A stretch of DNA of 64,000 nucleotides from Rothia nasisuis (GTDB taxonomy: Bacteria; Actinomycetota; Actinomycetes; Actinomycetales; Micrococcaceae). The stretch lies in the NCBI RefSeq assembly GCF_928381405.1, contig NZ_CAKMSB010000006.1:62001-126000 (forward strand), given 5' to 3'. The stretch's first letter is position 1, and every line of letters starts with the position of its first letter. Of this stretch, positions 9,392-17,882 are shown one piece after another. The notes under the pieces are model-generated. The model was not told the origin of the DNA. It saw only the letters and a program-made list of their open reading frames with translations, and made no database searches. A program made the position numbers and the translations under genes.

Positions 9392-10645
9392 TTAGCGCCA
9401 GATTCCTTTGGTGTCTACAACCTTCTTACCTGCCAGTGCCGTTGCTGGCACGGTCAAGAACTCCTTGTGATCTACCAGAAGAACTACCACGTCGGCGTCC
9501 TCAATTGCCTGACTGTATTCCGCAAACTCAACATTTGCGTAGTCTTGTAGCCGAGGGGGAAGCCCAGACACATTCGGTTCTACCGCCAGCACCCTACCGT
9601 GCTTAAAGGTTTCTGCCAGTTCCACCGTAATATCTAGAGCCGGAGATTCACGCAAATCATCAATATTCGGCTTGAAAGCGAGCCCCAGGGCAGCAATGAC
9701 CGGGGCCTCCAATGACCCCGCAGCGTTCCTGACCTTTTCAAGAACCCAGCGGGGCTTACCATCGTTCACCTCGCGCGCCGTGCGAATCAGGTTTGAATTT
9801 TTGCGGTCTGAAGACACGATAAACCAGGGATCAACAGCGATGCAATGCCCGCCCACACCGGGGCCGGGCTGCAAAATATTCACACGGGGGTGGTGGTTGG
9901 CAAGGCGAATTAGCTCCCACACGTTAATTCCCAGTTCGTCAGCAATCAGCGACAGTTCATTCGCGAACGCGATGTTGACATCCCTGAAGGAATTTTCGGT
10001 GAGCTTAGCCATCTCAGCGGTCACATCGTCGGTGGGTAGTAGCTCACCGGTGCAGAACGACGTGTATACCTCGGTGGCTATCGCAGTTGCCTTTGGGGTC
10101 TGACCGCCAATAATACGGTCATTCGTCTTCAGCTCCTCCATGGCGTAACCCGGCAGGATGCGTTCAGGGCAGTGGGCAAAATAAAGCACGGGCTTGTTAC
10201 CGGGGTTTTCTGCCCCGTCAGCTACCAGGTCAGGCCGGTTAGCCAGAATGCGGTCTGCCATTGTGGCGGTAGTTTTGGGGGGAGAGGTTGACTCCAGAAT
10301 CACCAGCTCGCCGCCGCGCAGGTGCGGTGAAATAGAGTCTACAGCAGAGAAGATATAGCTTAGGTCGCCTTCGTAATTTTCTTTGAAAGGGGTGGGCACA
10401 GCAACGATGTACACGTCGGCGTGAACCATCTCAGTAGTCGCCTTGAAGTTACCGCTGGCTAGAGCCTGCTGTAGTTGCTTCTCAAGGCCGGGTTCAACGA
10501 TGGTCACCTCACCGCGATTAATGCGGTCAACATTCTTGGTGTTGATGTCAATACCGGTAACTTGTACCCCGTGATTGGCAAGAACAACAGCGGTTGGCAG
10601 GCCAATGTAACCTAGGCCTACAAAGGCAACAGAGCGACTAGTCAT
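9392..10645 (-). CDS. wecC: UDP-N-acetyl-D-mannosamine dehydrogenase
   Basis: NAD-dependent four-electron oxidation of UDP-ManNAc to UDP-ManNAcA. Of 417 residues, the Rossmann motif GLGYIG is at 10-15, ESTSPPKTT at about 118, and the catalytic Cys268 lies in GPGVGGHCIAVDPWF, as in WecC/UDP-glucose dehydrogenase enzymes. The ATG at 10645 is preferred over a TTG 15 bases upstream because AGGA sits 8 bases before it. It is transcribed towards the preceding cluster and pairs functionally with the epimerase at 1650. It has its own AT-rich upstream region with a plausible promoter. Confidence 0.93.
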   Translation of the reverse strand: MTSRSVAFVGLGYIGLPTAVVLANHGVQVTGIDINTKNVDRINRGEVTIVEPGLEKQLQQALASGNFKATTEMVHADVYIVAVPTPFKENYEGDLSYIFSAVDSISPHLRGGELVILESTSPPKTTATMADRILANRPDLVADGAENPGNKPVLYFAHCPERILPGYAMEELKTNDRIIGGQTPKATAIATEVYTSFCTGELLPTDDVTAEMAKLTENSFRDVNIAFANELSLIADELGINVWELIRLANHHPRVNILQPGPGVGGHCIAVDPWFIVSSDRKNSNLIRTAREVNDGKPRWVLEKVRNAAGSLEAPVIAALGLAFKPNIDDLRESPALDITVELAETFKHGRVLAVEPNVSGLPPRLQDYANVEFAEYSQAIEDADVVVLLVDHKEFLTVPATALAGKKVVDTKGIWR

Positions 10646-10681
10646 GACAGAAATCCTCAAAGTGAATATGTTGTATAAAAA

Positions 10682-10709
10682 TATTTACAGAAAGTGGAGG
10701 CTTTTTCAA
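10682..10709 (-). promoter_or_regulatory. Putative promoter of the UDP-ManNAc dehydrogenase gene
   Basis: On the minus strand TTGAAA (-35) and TAAATA (-10) are separated by 16 bases in an AT-rich stretch, leaving a leader of about 30 bases before the ATG at 10645. Confidence 0.4.
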
Positions 10710-10725
10710 AAATCTTACTTTTTGG

Positions 10726-10761
10726 CTCCCTCGAGCCGGCAACCGGCACGGGCTCACGGAG
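10726..10761 (-). terminator. Terminator-like hairpin after the glycosyltransferase gene
   Basis: On the minus strand CTCCGTGAGCC pairs with GGCTCGAGGGAG around a GC-rich loop, followed within about 15 bases by a TTTTT run. It lies just beyond the stop at 10797. Confidence 0.45.
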
Positions 10762-10796
10762 GCTGATCCATAAGGTCTTTCTCATAAATAAATAAT

Positions 10797-12788
10797 CTAA
10801 AACATCATATCGGCTCTATTGAGCCCAGCGTAGGTAGCCTGACCGTTGGCGAGTAACAGGTAATCATCAACCTGCCAGGTATGACTCTGATCAGCCAACC
10901 TGCGCTGCACAAAATTGTAACGGTCAGTCGCATACACCAACCCGCCGCTATCCACCACAGATCGAACAAAAGCTGTATCTTCACCTCTTGTTCTATCTTC
11001 AAAGGGGTGCGCCCTGAATGTCTCGGCCCAGCCCACTAAGGTTGGGCCAGCAATAAAATCCGTGAAACGATGCTCAAGCTCAGGGCGGCGTAGCACCGTT
11101 ACATTGTGGCCCTCAAGGTAGACATAGTAGGCGCTCTTACCGACCACATCTGCCCCCGAGAAGCGTAAAGCATTAATCATATCCCGTAGATAGTAATCAC
11201 CGTACAGGTCATCATCATCTATCTTGGCTAGTACGTTACCTGCCGCTCGGGCGACCATGAGATTGAGGCAGGCCCCCAGGGTAAGGTCAGAGTCAGCGCT
11301 CAGAAGCACCACATCGGCCAGCCCATGCTGATCAGCCAGTTCTTGGGCGGCCTGCTGAGGCACCTCAAAACCGTGCGTTAGCGCTACCAGCTGAACCCGA
11401 ACGTCCTTCTGCCGGCCGACCGTCTCAAACACGTGGCCCAGCTGCTGCGGGCGCATAGTTGGAGCCAGAACCGATACGAGCGGGCTGGCTACCAGTGAGC
11501 GTGGGTGCGGCTGGGCGGGCAAGCCCAGCGTATCTATCAGCTGCTGAGCCCGATGAGCGTAGGTATGCCTGGCCCAAATCTCCCGTTGTGCCAGGTGAAC
11601 CGACCGACCCCGTAGCATAGACGAATTGAGCAGGGCGCGGATCTTGAGTTCGGCCTGCTCCGCGTCATCGGCAACGAGTACCTGCTCTTCGTCAAAAAAA
11701 TTTCGCACTGCTGCCGACCCCGTGGTAACCACAGCCGTCCCCGACGCCAAGATCTCAAAAATACGCCGGGCACACATGCTCGGGGAGTCAACCACTGAAT
11801 TCACGTTTAAGAAAACCTTGTGCGCCTTATAGGCTCGCACCATAGCAGGGTAGGGGAGCGAACCCACCACCTGCCCATCGAACGGTTCAGGGAACTGGTA
11901 CCTCTCACCCTTGCCCCAAAACCGTGAGTAAATTTCAAACGGCTCCTTGCTCTTACGTGCGGCAACGAGAGCTCCCGTCAGAAGGGCGTCCATCTGCTCG
12001 CGGCGTTCTGGGAACTTATGCGCAAAATAGGTTCCCGCAAAAGCCACCCCGCGTGAGGCCACGAACCCGCTTGCACGAACCGGGTTATGTACCGAAGGCG
12101 CCGCTGCAAAAGACAGCGGGCTAACCCGTTCATGCCCCAGCTCCTGCGTGTACCGGGGCACCGTGTTCGAATCCGAGGTCAAAACATAGTCAAAGAGCCG
12201 GGCCGTCGCTAGAAAGTCGTCAAAGTGGGGCGGGTCCTCCTTATTCCAAAAGACCGTAGGAATCTTATGCTCCCTACACCAGGTGACCAGCGCTAGGACG
12301 GCGGGGCGAGGGGCGCTCGGGCCCGTCAAGTGATACTGCCAAGCGCCACCGTTACCCGCCCAGGCGGACTCCACCAGCAGAAAATCTACGGGTGTCTCGT
12401 CGAGCTGGGCCTGCCAGGTGTCAGGTCGAAGCACAAGCGTTTCAAACTCCGCCCCCCATGCCTGCAAAGAAAAATCGTCAAGAATAACCGCTACCTTCAC
12501 ACCCGGGTAGGTTTTCGGCAGGGGTAAAGCCCGAAGCGGATCAAACTCAAGCCGATAACCAGAGCCGAGACGGGCGTCCTTGCGCACCGCTGGAACCTCA
12601 GCAACTGCCTCTTGCCCCCAGAGCAAGCCAGAACCCTGGGCGCCTTGGGCCAGGCTTCCCTGGTTCCTGCCCAGGGCGCGTTCCCGCTGAATAAACACCT
12701 TCAGCTGCGTGAGGCCACCGTGCCGTAGGTGCCACACCTTCTTGCGAGTGTTGAGCAGCATGGTGTGCACACGGGTACGGCCCAGCAT
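10797..12788 (-). CDS. Glycosyltransferase with CgeB/DUF3880-like and C-terminal GT2 domains
   Basis: A 663-residue, two-domain transferase. The first ~400 residues resemble CgeB/DUF3880-type GT-B proteins (VPVAVILDDF-like start, PTVFWNKEDPPHFDDFL, FDYVLTSDSN, ARRIFEILASGTAVVTT). The last ~220 form a GT2 domain with SVLAPTMRPQQL, AKIDDDDLYGDYYL as the acidic motif, and GEDTAFVRSVVDSGG. The ATG at 12788 is chosen because AGAGGT lies 6 bases before it and because a good promoter at 12839-12866 would start transcription downstream of the longer GTG start at 12836. It likely adds sugars to the same polymer as the rightward genes. Confidence 0.85.
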   Translation of the reverse strand: MLGRTRVHTMLLNTRKKVWHLRHGGLTQLKVFIQRERALGRNQGSLAQGAQGSGLLWGQEAVAEVPAVRKDARLGSGYRLEFDPLRALPLPKTYPGVKVAVILDDFSLQAWGAEFETLVLRPDTWQAQLDETPVDFLLVESAWAGNGGAWQYHLTGPSAPRPAVLALVTWCREHKIPTVFWNKEDPPHFDDFLATARLFDYVLTSDSNTVPRYTQELGHERVSPLSFAAAPSVHNPVRASGFVASRGVAFAGTYFAHKFPERREQMDALLTGALVAARKSKEPFEIYSRFWGKGERYQFPEPFDGQVVGSLPYPAMVRAYKAHKVFLNVNSVVDSPSMCARRIFEILASGTAVVTTGSAAVRNFFDEEQVLVADDAEQAELKIRALLNSSMLRGRSVHLAQREIWARHTYAHRAQQLIDTLGLPAQPHPRSLVASPLVSVLAPTMRPQQLGHVFETVGRQKDVRVQLVALTHGFEVPQQAAQELADQHGLADVVLLSADSDLTLGACLNLMVARAAGNVLAKIDDDDLYGDYYLRDMINALRFSGADVVGKSAYYVYLEGHNVTVLRRPELEHRFTDFIAGPTLVGWAETFRAHPFEDRTRGEDTAFVRSVVDSGGLVYATDRYNFVQRRLADQSHTWQVDDYLLLANGQATYAGLNRADMMF

Positions 12789-12838
12789 AGAGCTACCTCT
12801 TCTTCGACGCTTCACAGCAGAAACTTTACTTTTCACCT

Positions 12839-12866
12839 ACTATAGTTCGTAACTGGCCTGTTACAA
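12839..12866 (-). promoter_or_regulatory. Putative promoter of the glycosyltransferase gene
   Basis: Minus strand TTGTAA (12866-12861), a 16-base spacer and TATAGT (12844-12839). The predicted transcription start near 12832 leaves about 44 bases to the ATG at 12788. Confidence 0.55.
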
Positions 12867-12883
12867 GAGAAAAGGAGCCAGCG

Positions 12884-13627
12884 GTGAGCACACCACTCCG
12901 CATTTACATCTATGGCTCCTGCGTGGCTCGGGATACGGTGGCCACCCTGCCGGTGGGGTCCTATACTTTATCCGGGTACGTTGCCCGTCATTCCCTTCTC
13001 TCTCACGGTACCGACGCCGCCTACAAACTCCCCAGCAACCTGGGCCTGCCCTCTAAATTTCAGACACGCATGGTGCAGCAAGACTGGTCCGGGGCACCTC
13101 TGAACGCTGTGCTCGCTCAGGCAGAAACCATTGATTTACTCCTGTGGGACCTCACCGATGAGCGTCACGGCGTGCACTGGTTCATGTCAGGGGAGGTCGT
13201 CACTCGCTCCATTGACCTCATGCAGTCTCGAGCTGCCCGAGAACAGCTGGAGCCAGGTTCTCACGTACCCTTTGGAAGCGACGCCCATTTCGAAGAATGG
13301 AGCGACAAAGCTACCTGGTTCATAGAGCAGCTTCGTACCAGCGGGCTTCTTGCGAAAACACGCCTACTGAGGGTGAACTGGGCCGAGACCACCGTGGCAG
13401 GTGAGCCCACCCCAGCGTCCATGGGAGTAGTGGCGGCAGAGGCCAACCGCCTCTACGCCCGCTACTATGAGCACCTAGCGGCGGCAGGTGCCCTCACCCT
13501 TACCGTGCCTGCAGAGATAACGCACGCAGACCCGAATCACAGGTGGGGTCTAGCTCCCTTTCACTACGTGCCCGAGGTATACAGTTACGTAATCGATCAC
13601 CTGCGGGCAGGCGGGTTCACCGTGTAA
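12884..13627 (+). CDS. DUF6270 domain protein
   Basis: The 247-residue protein opens with IYIYGSCVARDTV, the hallmark of DUF6270 proteins, which occur in polysaccharide loci and have an SGNH-hydrolase-like look; biochemical function is not established to my knowledge. LLLWDLTDERHGVHWF and HRWGLAPFHYVPEVYSYV fit the same family. The GTG start at 12884 has AAGGAG 8 bases upstream. No signal peptide is visible. It is divergent from the glycosyltransferase at 10797 and is the last gene of the polysaccharide region. Confidence 0.8.
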   Translation: MSTPLRIYIYGSCVARDTVATLPVGSYTLSGYVARHSLLSHGTDAAYKLPSNLGLPSKFQTRMVQQDWSGAPLNAVLAQAETIDLLLWDLTDERHGVHWFMSGEVVTRSIDLMQSRAAREQLEPGSHVPFGSDAHFEEWSDKATWFIEQLRTSGLLAKTRLLRVNWAETTVAGEPTPASMGVVAAEANRLYARYYEHLAAAGALTLTVPAEITHADPNHRWGLAPFHYVPEVYSYVIDHLRAGGFTV

Positions 13628-13657
13628 CGAGAGCGGCGTGCACAGTTTGTAATTGAG

Positions 13658-14027
13658 GCTTATTCATAAGGGTAGGTGAAGCAGGTTCACAGCGAAGCTG
13701 CTGGCTCGGATGAAGTGACCGGATGAGCACCAGTTTCCGCCCCCAGGTGACAAAAGAAACTGGTGCGAATCATCTGAGCGAAGCGAAGATGCAACGCCCT
13801 CAGGGCACGGAATCCGCCGCAAGGCGGGGCACCAATCGCCTGGATAAGCAAGGATTTTTCGCGAAGCGAAAAAGAAAGCCTTGCGCATCTGGCGAGCTTG
13901 CGAGCCAGGAGCGAACCAGGCGAGAGGGTCGGCAGATGAAGTGAAGCGGGTGCGTCAGCACTCAAGAGCGAACGGAATCACCTGAGCTTGCGAAGGTGTG
14001 AGCCTGCGGAACCCCTTATGAATAAGC
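13658..14027. repeat. Hairpin-packed non-coding element with 15-bp terminal inverted repeats (possible structured RNA or MITE-like element)
   Basis: It fills the gap between two convergent genes. Perfect arms GCTTATTCATAAGGG (13658-13672) and CCCTTATGAATAAGC (14013-14027) are backed by a second pairing, 13681-13690 with 13998-14007. Inside are successive hairpins: CAGC/GCTG (13690-13700), a 10-bp stem at 13728-13737 with 13756-13765, CATCT/AGATG (13771-13791), GCCC/GGGC (13796-13806), CCGCC-GCAA-GGCGG with a GNRA loop (13814-13827), GCAAGG/CCTTGC enclosing TTTTTCGC/GCGAAAAA (13848-13885), CTGGC/GCCAG (13889-13908) and CACCT/AGGTG (13979-13998). Three hairpins carry near-identical loops GAGCGAAGCGA or GAGCTTGCGA. 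No convincing ORF is present. Confidence 0.7.
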
Positions 14028-14030
14028 TTC

Positions 14031-15173
14031 TTACTTGTAGTTATTCAGCAACACTGCCGCGCCGCCGTCCACGCCCTTGGCGCCCTGCACGTAGTCAGGG
14101 CTGGCTCTGTATTCGCCAATATCCTTTTGGACGGTACCCAGTACCCAGGAAGGCAGGCCGCGCTGGTTTAGACGCTCAACGGCCGCATCGGCAACGGACG
14201 GGTCAACCACGGCAATCATTCCCACACCCAGGTTCAGGGTGCGTTCCAGGTCGGCCTGGGGCACAGAACCCAGCTCACCAATCAGCTTAAAGATAGCCGG
14301 GATCTCCCAGGTGGAGCGGTCGACCAGACCAACAGTGCCCTGGGGGAGCACACGCGCCAGGTTAGCGGCCAGACCGCCACCGGTCACATGCGAGAAGCCA
14401 CGCACACCCGAACCGGTCTGCCCATCCTCACCATTCACCGGGAAAGCCGCAATCAAATCCAGGCAGTCAGCGGTATAAATACGGGTGGGCTCCAGCAGCT
14501 CTTCACCCAGGGTACGGCCCAGCTCGGCAACCTCACGCTCGTACCCCCAGCCAGCCACCGAGAGTACCTTGCGCACCAGGGAGTAGCCGTTGGAATGAAT
14601 ACCGCTTGAGGCCATAGCAATCAGCACATCGCCTTCGCGTACACGATCGGGGCCCAGCAGCTCATCGGCCTCAACGATGCCGGTAGCAGCACCGGCCACA
14701 TCGTACTCGTCCTCAGCCAGCAGACCGGGATGCTCAGCAGTCTCACCACCCACCAGGGCAGTACCAGCCAGGGAACAGCCCTCAGCAACACCGCGCACAA
14801 TATCGGCAATGCGCTCAGGCACCACCTTGCCAGTGGCAATGTAGTCAGTCATAAAGAGGGGGCGGGCACCGGTCACCACGATGTCATCCACCACCATACC
14901 CACCAGGTCATGGCCGATAGTGTGGTGAATATCCAGCTTCTGGGCAATGGCCACCTTGGTGCCCACACCGTCGGTGGAGGTCGCCAGGTAGGGCTTGCGG
15001 TAGTCCTTGAGCGCAGACAGGTCAAAGAGGCCGGCGAAGCCGCCCACTCCGCCCACCACACCGGCGCCGTGTGTGGCCTTCACAGCGTCCTTCATCAGCT
15101 CAACAGCGCGGTCGCCCGCCTCAACATCAACACCCGCCGAAGCGTAGGTGACTGCCTTCTGGTTCTCGCTCAT
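14031..15173 (-). CDS. purM: Phosphoribosylformylglycinamidine cyclo-ligase (AIR synthetase)
   Basis: Converts FGAM to AIR with ATP in purine biosynthesis. The 380-residue length is slightly longer than usual because of N- and C-terminal tails. Family signatures include YASAGVDVEAGDRAVELM at the start, TSTDGVGTKVAIA, HDLVGMVVDDIVVTGARPLFMTDY, GGETAEHPGL and VTGGGLAANLARVLP. The start codon directly abuts the purF stop, so the two are one operon read leftwards. Confidence 0.96.
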   Translation of the reverse strand: MSENQKAVTYASAGVDVEAGDRAVELMKDAVKATHGAGVVGGVGGFAGLFDLSALKDYRKPYLATSTDGVGTKVAIAQKLDIHHTIGHDLVGMVVDDIVVTGARPLFMTDYIATGKVVPERIADIVRGVAEGCSLAGTALVGGETAEHPGLLAEDEYDVAGAATGIVEADELLGPDRVREGDVLIAMASSGIHSNGYSLVRKVLSVAGWGYEREVAELGRTLGEELLEPTRIYTADCLDLIAAFPVNGEDGQTGSGVRGFSHVTGGGLAANLARVLPQGTVGLVDRSTWEIPAIFKLIGELGSVPQADLERTLNLGVGMIAVVDPSVADAAVERLNQRGLPSWVLGTVQKDIGEYRASPDYVQGAKGVDGGAAVLLNNYK

Positions 15174-16994
15174 TTAGCGGGCCTCTCGGTCGGTGCCGGT
15201 GGAATCGGCAGGAATCGTATCTTGGGGGAGTACAAGGTCTTCGAGGTCAGCGTCGGGGCCCGGTTCACAGGAGCCGGTGGTTGCCCCACCCCCGGCAGCC
15301 GGGTCAAGGGAGTCCGCCTGAGCCTCAAACTTGTTCTCAAGTGCCTCGGTGCCGGGGCGGGTGTCAATGGAGACAGCGTGAGCCTGCGAAGGCTTGTGGG
15401 CAACCGGACGCTCAACGGTCACCTCAGCTGCCGTACCGGCAAGGGGCCCACCCTTAGAGTCATCAAAGATGGACTTGCCGCGGCGCTCTTCGCCGGGCAG
15501 CTCAATGGGATAGGTTCCGGTGAAACAGGCGGTGCAGAGACGCTCGCGAGGCTGCTCAGTGGCGGCAATCATGCCGTCCTCTGAAATGAACCCCAGAGAA
15601 TCCGCGCCCAGAGACTGACCGATTTCTTCAATAGTCAGGCCATTGGCAATCAGCTCGGAACGCGAGGCAAAGTCGATGCCATAGAAACAGGGCCACTTGA
15701 CCGGCGGGGATGAGATACGCACGTGCACCTCTTTGGCCCCGGCCTCACGCAACATGCGTACCAGGGCGCGCTGGGTGTTACCGCGCACAATCGAATCGTC
15801 AATCACGATGAGCCGCTTACCCTCTACCACCGAGCGTAGGGGGTTGAGCTTCAGCCGGATGCCCAGCTGGCGAATCGTCTGTGACGGCTGAATAAAAGTA
15901 CGGCCCACATAGGCGTTCTTGACCAGGCCGTTACCGAAAGGGATGCCGGATTCCTCGGCGTAACCAATAGCGGCGGGGGTACCTGACTCGGGGGTAGGCA
16001 TAACCAGGTCAGCTTCTACCCTGTGTTCACGAGCCAGCTGGCGGCCCATCTCTACACGGGACTCGTAGACACTACGGCCCGAAATGGTGGTATCGGGGCG
16101 GGCCAGGTAGACGTACTCGAAGACGCACCCAGCTGGCTTGGCCTCGGCGAAACGGGTGGAGCGCAGACCGTCCTCATCAATCGTAATAAACTCGCCAGGC
16201 TCAACCTCCCGCACATAGGAGGCCCCCACAATATCGAGTGCTGCGGTCTCAGAGGCAATGACCCAGCCACGGTCAAGCCGCCCCAGCACCAGCGGGCGCA
16301 CGCCCTGGGGGTCGCGGGCCGCGTAGAGGGTGTTTTCATCCATAAAGACTAGACAGAAAGCACCCGAGAGTGTGGGGAGTAGGTTGAGGGCTGCTTCTTC
16401 GAGGCTGCCAAAGTCATGATCCTTGAGCAAGGCGGTGACCAGCGCAGTGTCAGTAGTGTTACCCTGCGCTAGCTCGCCGCGCTCGGGGCGCTTACCGCCG
16501 TTCTGAGCCAGTAGCCGGTCGTAGAGATCTGCAGAGTTCACGAGGTTACCGTTATGTGCCAGAGCGATGGTGCCGTGCGGAGTATCGCCCAGAGTGGGCT
16601 GGGCATTCTGCCAGATGTTACCGCCCGTAGTGGAGTAGCGGCAGTGGCCCACAGCCATGTGACCGCCCATAGAATTGAGCGTTGCCTCGTCAAAAACCTG
16701 GGAGACTAAGCCAATATCTTTGTAGACGCTCAGATGTTTGCCGTCGCTGGTTGCAATGCCAGCTGACTCCTGCCCGCGATGCTGCAGGGCGTACAGGCCA
16801 TAGTAGGTCAGTTTGGCGATATCTTCGCCTGGAGCCCACACGCCAAAGACACCACATTCATCTTTGGGTCCGTGGTCTACAGGGTCAAGATCGAAGGAGA
16901 GTTTTCCGTCAGGACGAGCCAAGGTGGTTTTCCGTCTCTTGTCGTGGTGGTTATCCCGCTCATACCGCGCACGGGCGTCAGAGCGAGCGAACAT
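15174..16994 (-). CDS. purF: Amidophosphoribosyltransferase
   Basis: First committed step of purine synthesis: PRPP plus glutamine gives phosphoribosylamine. The catalytic Cys is in DECGVFGVWAPGED, followed by ALQHRGQESAGIA; the PRPP loop is VIDDSIVRGNT. Downstream of the conserved core is an unusual tail of about 110 residues rich in Gly, Pro, Asp and Glu. The ATG at 16994 is used here, but a TTG at 16922 (LARPDGKLSFDL) matches the N-terminus I recall for Arthrobacter PurF and may be the true start; neither has a strong ribosome binding site. Confidence 0.93.
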   Translation of the reverse strand: MFARSDARARYERDNHHDKRRKTTLARPDGKLSFDLDPVDHGPKDECGVFGVWAPGEDIAKLTYYGLYALQHRGQESAGIATSDGKHLSVYKDIGLVSQVFDEATLNSMGGHMAVGHCRYSTTGGNIWQNAQPTLGDTPHGTIALAHNGNLVNSADLYDRLLAQNGGKRPERGELAQGNTTDTALVTALLKDHDFGSLEEAALNLLPTLSGAFCLVFMDENTLYAARDPQGVRPLVLGRLDRGWVIASETAALDIVGASYVREVEPGEFITIDEDGLRSTRFAEAKPAGCVFEYVYLARPDTTISGRSVYESRVEMGRQLAREHRVEADLVMPTPESGTPAAIGYAEESGIPFGNGLVKNAYVGRTFIQPSQTIRQLGIRLKLNPLRSVVEGKRLIVIDDSIVRGNTQRALVRMLREAGAKEVHVRISSPPVKWPCFYGIDFASRSELIANGLTIEEIGQSLGADSLGFISEDGMIAATEQPRERLCTACFTGTYPIELPGEERRGKSIFDDSKGGPLAGTAAEVTVERPVAHKPSQAHAVSIDTRPGTEALENKFEAQADSLDPAAGGGATTGSCEPGPDADLEDLVLPQDTIPADSTGTDREAR

Positions 16995-17074
16995 CTTTAG
17001 TGTACCCGGCCCGGCTAGCACCTGATAAGAACAGCCCACCGTGTGAGCTGTGCAGGCTCATGGGTGGGCCGAGG

Positions 17075-17446
17075 CTAGTCGTTGGTGCTGATAGCACTGT
17101 AGGTGGTAGTGCGCTTGGACGAGCGGCGGTCAAGAAGCAGCGCGAGCACGATGGCGGCGGCAGTGCAGAGCGTCCCAAAAATTACGGCCATCACACCGTA
17201 AACCGCGCCAAAGGTGTAGTCGGGGTTTTCGGGGCCTACGGCGGTCACGATCAAAGCTACCACTAGGCCGATGAGCAGTCCGGTCACCGCGAAAGCCGGG
17301 AGTGAGGGGGCCCGGCGCACGGTAAGTTCGGCACGTTCTGGTGCCGTCGCTGGTTCAAAGTGCTGGCCGGGAGCCGCCTGCCTATCAGCATCGGTAAGCG
17401 GTGTTTCGGGGCTGGGCGGGCGGCGGAAACGGGACATCAAGCTCAT
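17075..17446 (-). CDS. Small membrane protein, function unknown
   Basis: 123 residues: a basic, Pro-rich cytosolic N-terminus (about 1-50) and two predicted membrane helices (AFAVTGLLIGLVVALIVTA and VYGVMAVIFGTLCTAAAIVL) with a basic, Ser/Thr-rich C-terminus. The ATG at 17446 is preferred over the longer ORF start because of TAAGG upstream, and it removes an overlap with the next gene. Similar small membrane proteins are found beside purF in related actinobacteria; I know no function. Confidence 0.7.
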   Translation of the reverse strand: MSLMSRFRRPPSPETPLTDADRQAAPGQHFEPATAPERAELTVRRAPSLPAFAVTGLLIGLVVALIVTAVGPENPDYTFGAVYGVMAVIFGTLCTAAAIVLALLLDRRSSKRTTTYSAISTND

Positions 17447-17486
17447 AAGTATCAACCTTACCTCAGTGAAGCGGTACGGGGTGGGC

Positions 17487-17882
17487 CTAGAGAAGAGGCA
17501 GACGCTCACGTAGGTCTGAGCGCAGACCGGACGCAGCTACCCGAGAGGCTGCCCGCTCCCAGGTAGTGTACCCCAGGGCGAGGGCACACCAGGTGACCGG
17601 GTCTGTCTCAACCACGTTGGGCGGAGTGCCACGAGTGTGCCGCGGCCCGGCAATACACTGGGCCACCCCAAAGGGTGGCACGCGCACCTCTACCGAGTTA
17701 CCCGGGGCCAACGTTGCCAGCTCTTCAAGGAGAAAACGGACGCCGGTCGCCCGCACGCTACGGGGCAGGGCAGCAAAAGCCGCCGCGTGGTCGTCCGCGA
17801 CCTCTGCTGTCTCAAAAACCTGCCGTACCTGAGCGACGGCTACCAGGCCGTCCTGCTCTGAAATCTTGCGCCGAATCGCCAC
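17487..17882 (-). CDS. SCP-like (sterol carrier family) protein
   Basis: 131 residues, matching the short bacterial SCP-ortholog proteins conserved beside purF in actinobacteria (Mycobacterium tuberculosis Rv0807 is one I recall). The core includes [34 protein letters not shown] and [18 protein letters not shown]. The start GTG shares one base with the preceding stop as TAGTG, so it is coupled to the asparaginase-like gene. No enzymatic motif is seen; ligand and role are unknown. Confidence 0.85.
   Translation of the reverse strand: MAIRRKISEQDGLVAVAQVRQVFETAEVADDHAAAFAALPRSVRATGVRFLLEELATLAPGNSVEVRVPPFGVAQCIAGPRHTRGTPPNVVETDPVTWCALALGYTTWERAASRVAASGLRSDLRERLPLL

Noticed and set aside
12789-12836. 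Longer start for the glycosyltransferase at GTG 12836
   Set aside because: It would lie at or upstream of the predicted transcription start and has no ribosome binding site, whereas ATG 12788 has a good one.
13723-13944. 73-codon ORF inside the hairpin element
   Set aside because: Composition follows the hairpin repeats (GAGCGAAGCGAAG-type words), there is no ribosome binding site, and no domain is recognisable.
13658-14027. CRISPR array
   Set aside because: Short hairpins recur but there are no regularly spaced direct repeats of 23-37 bases, and no cas genes.
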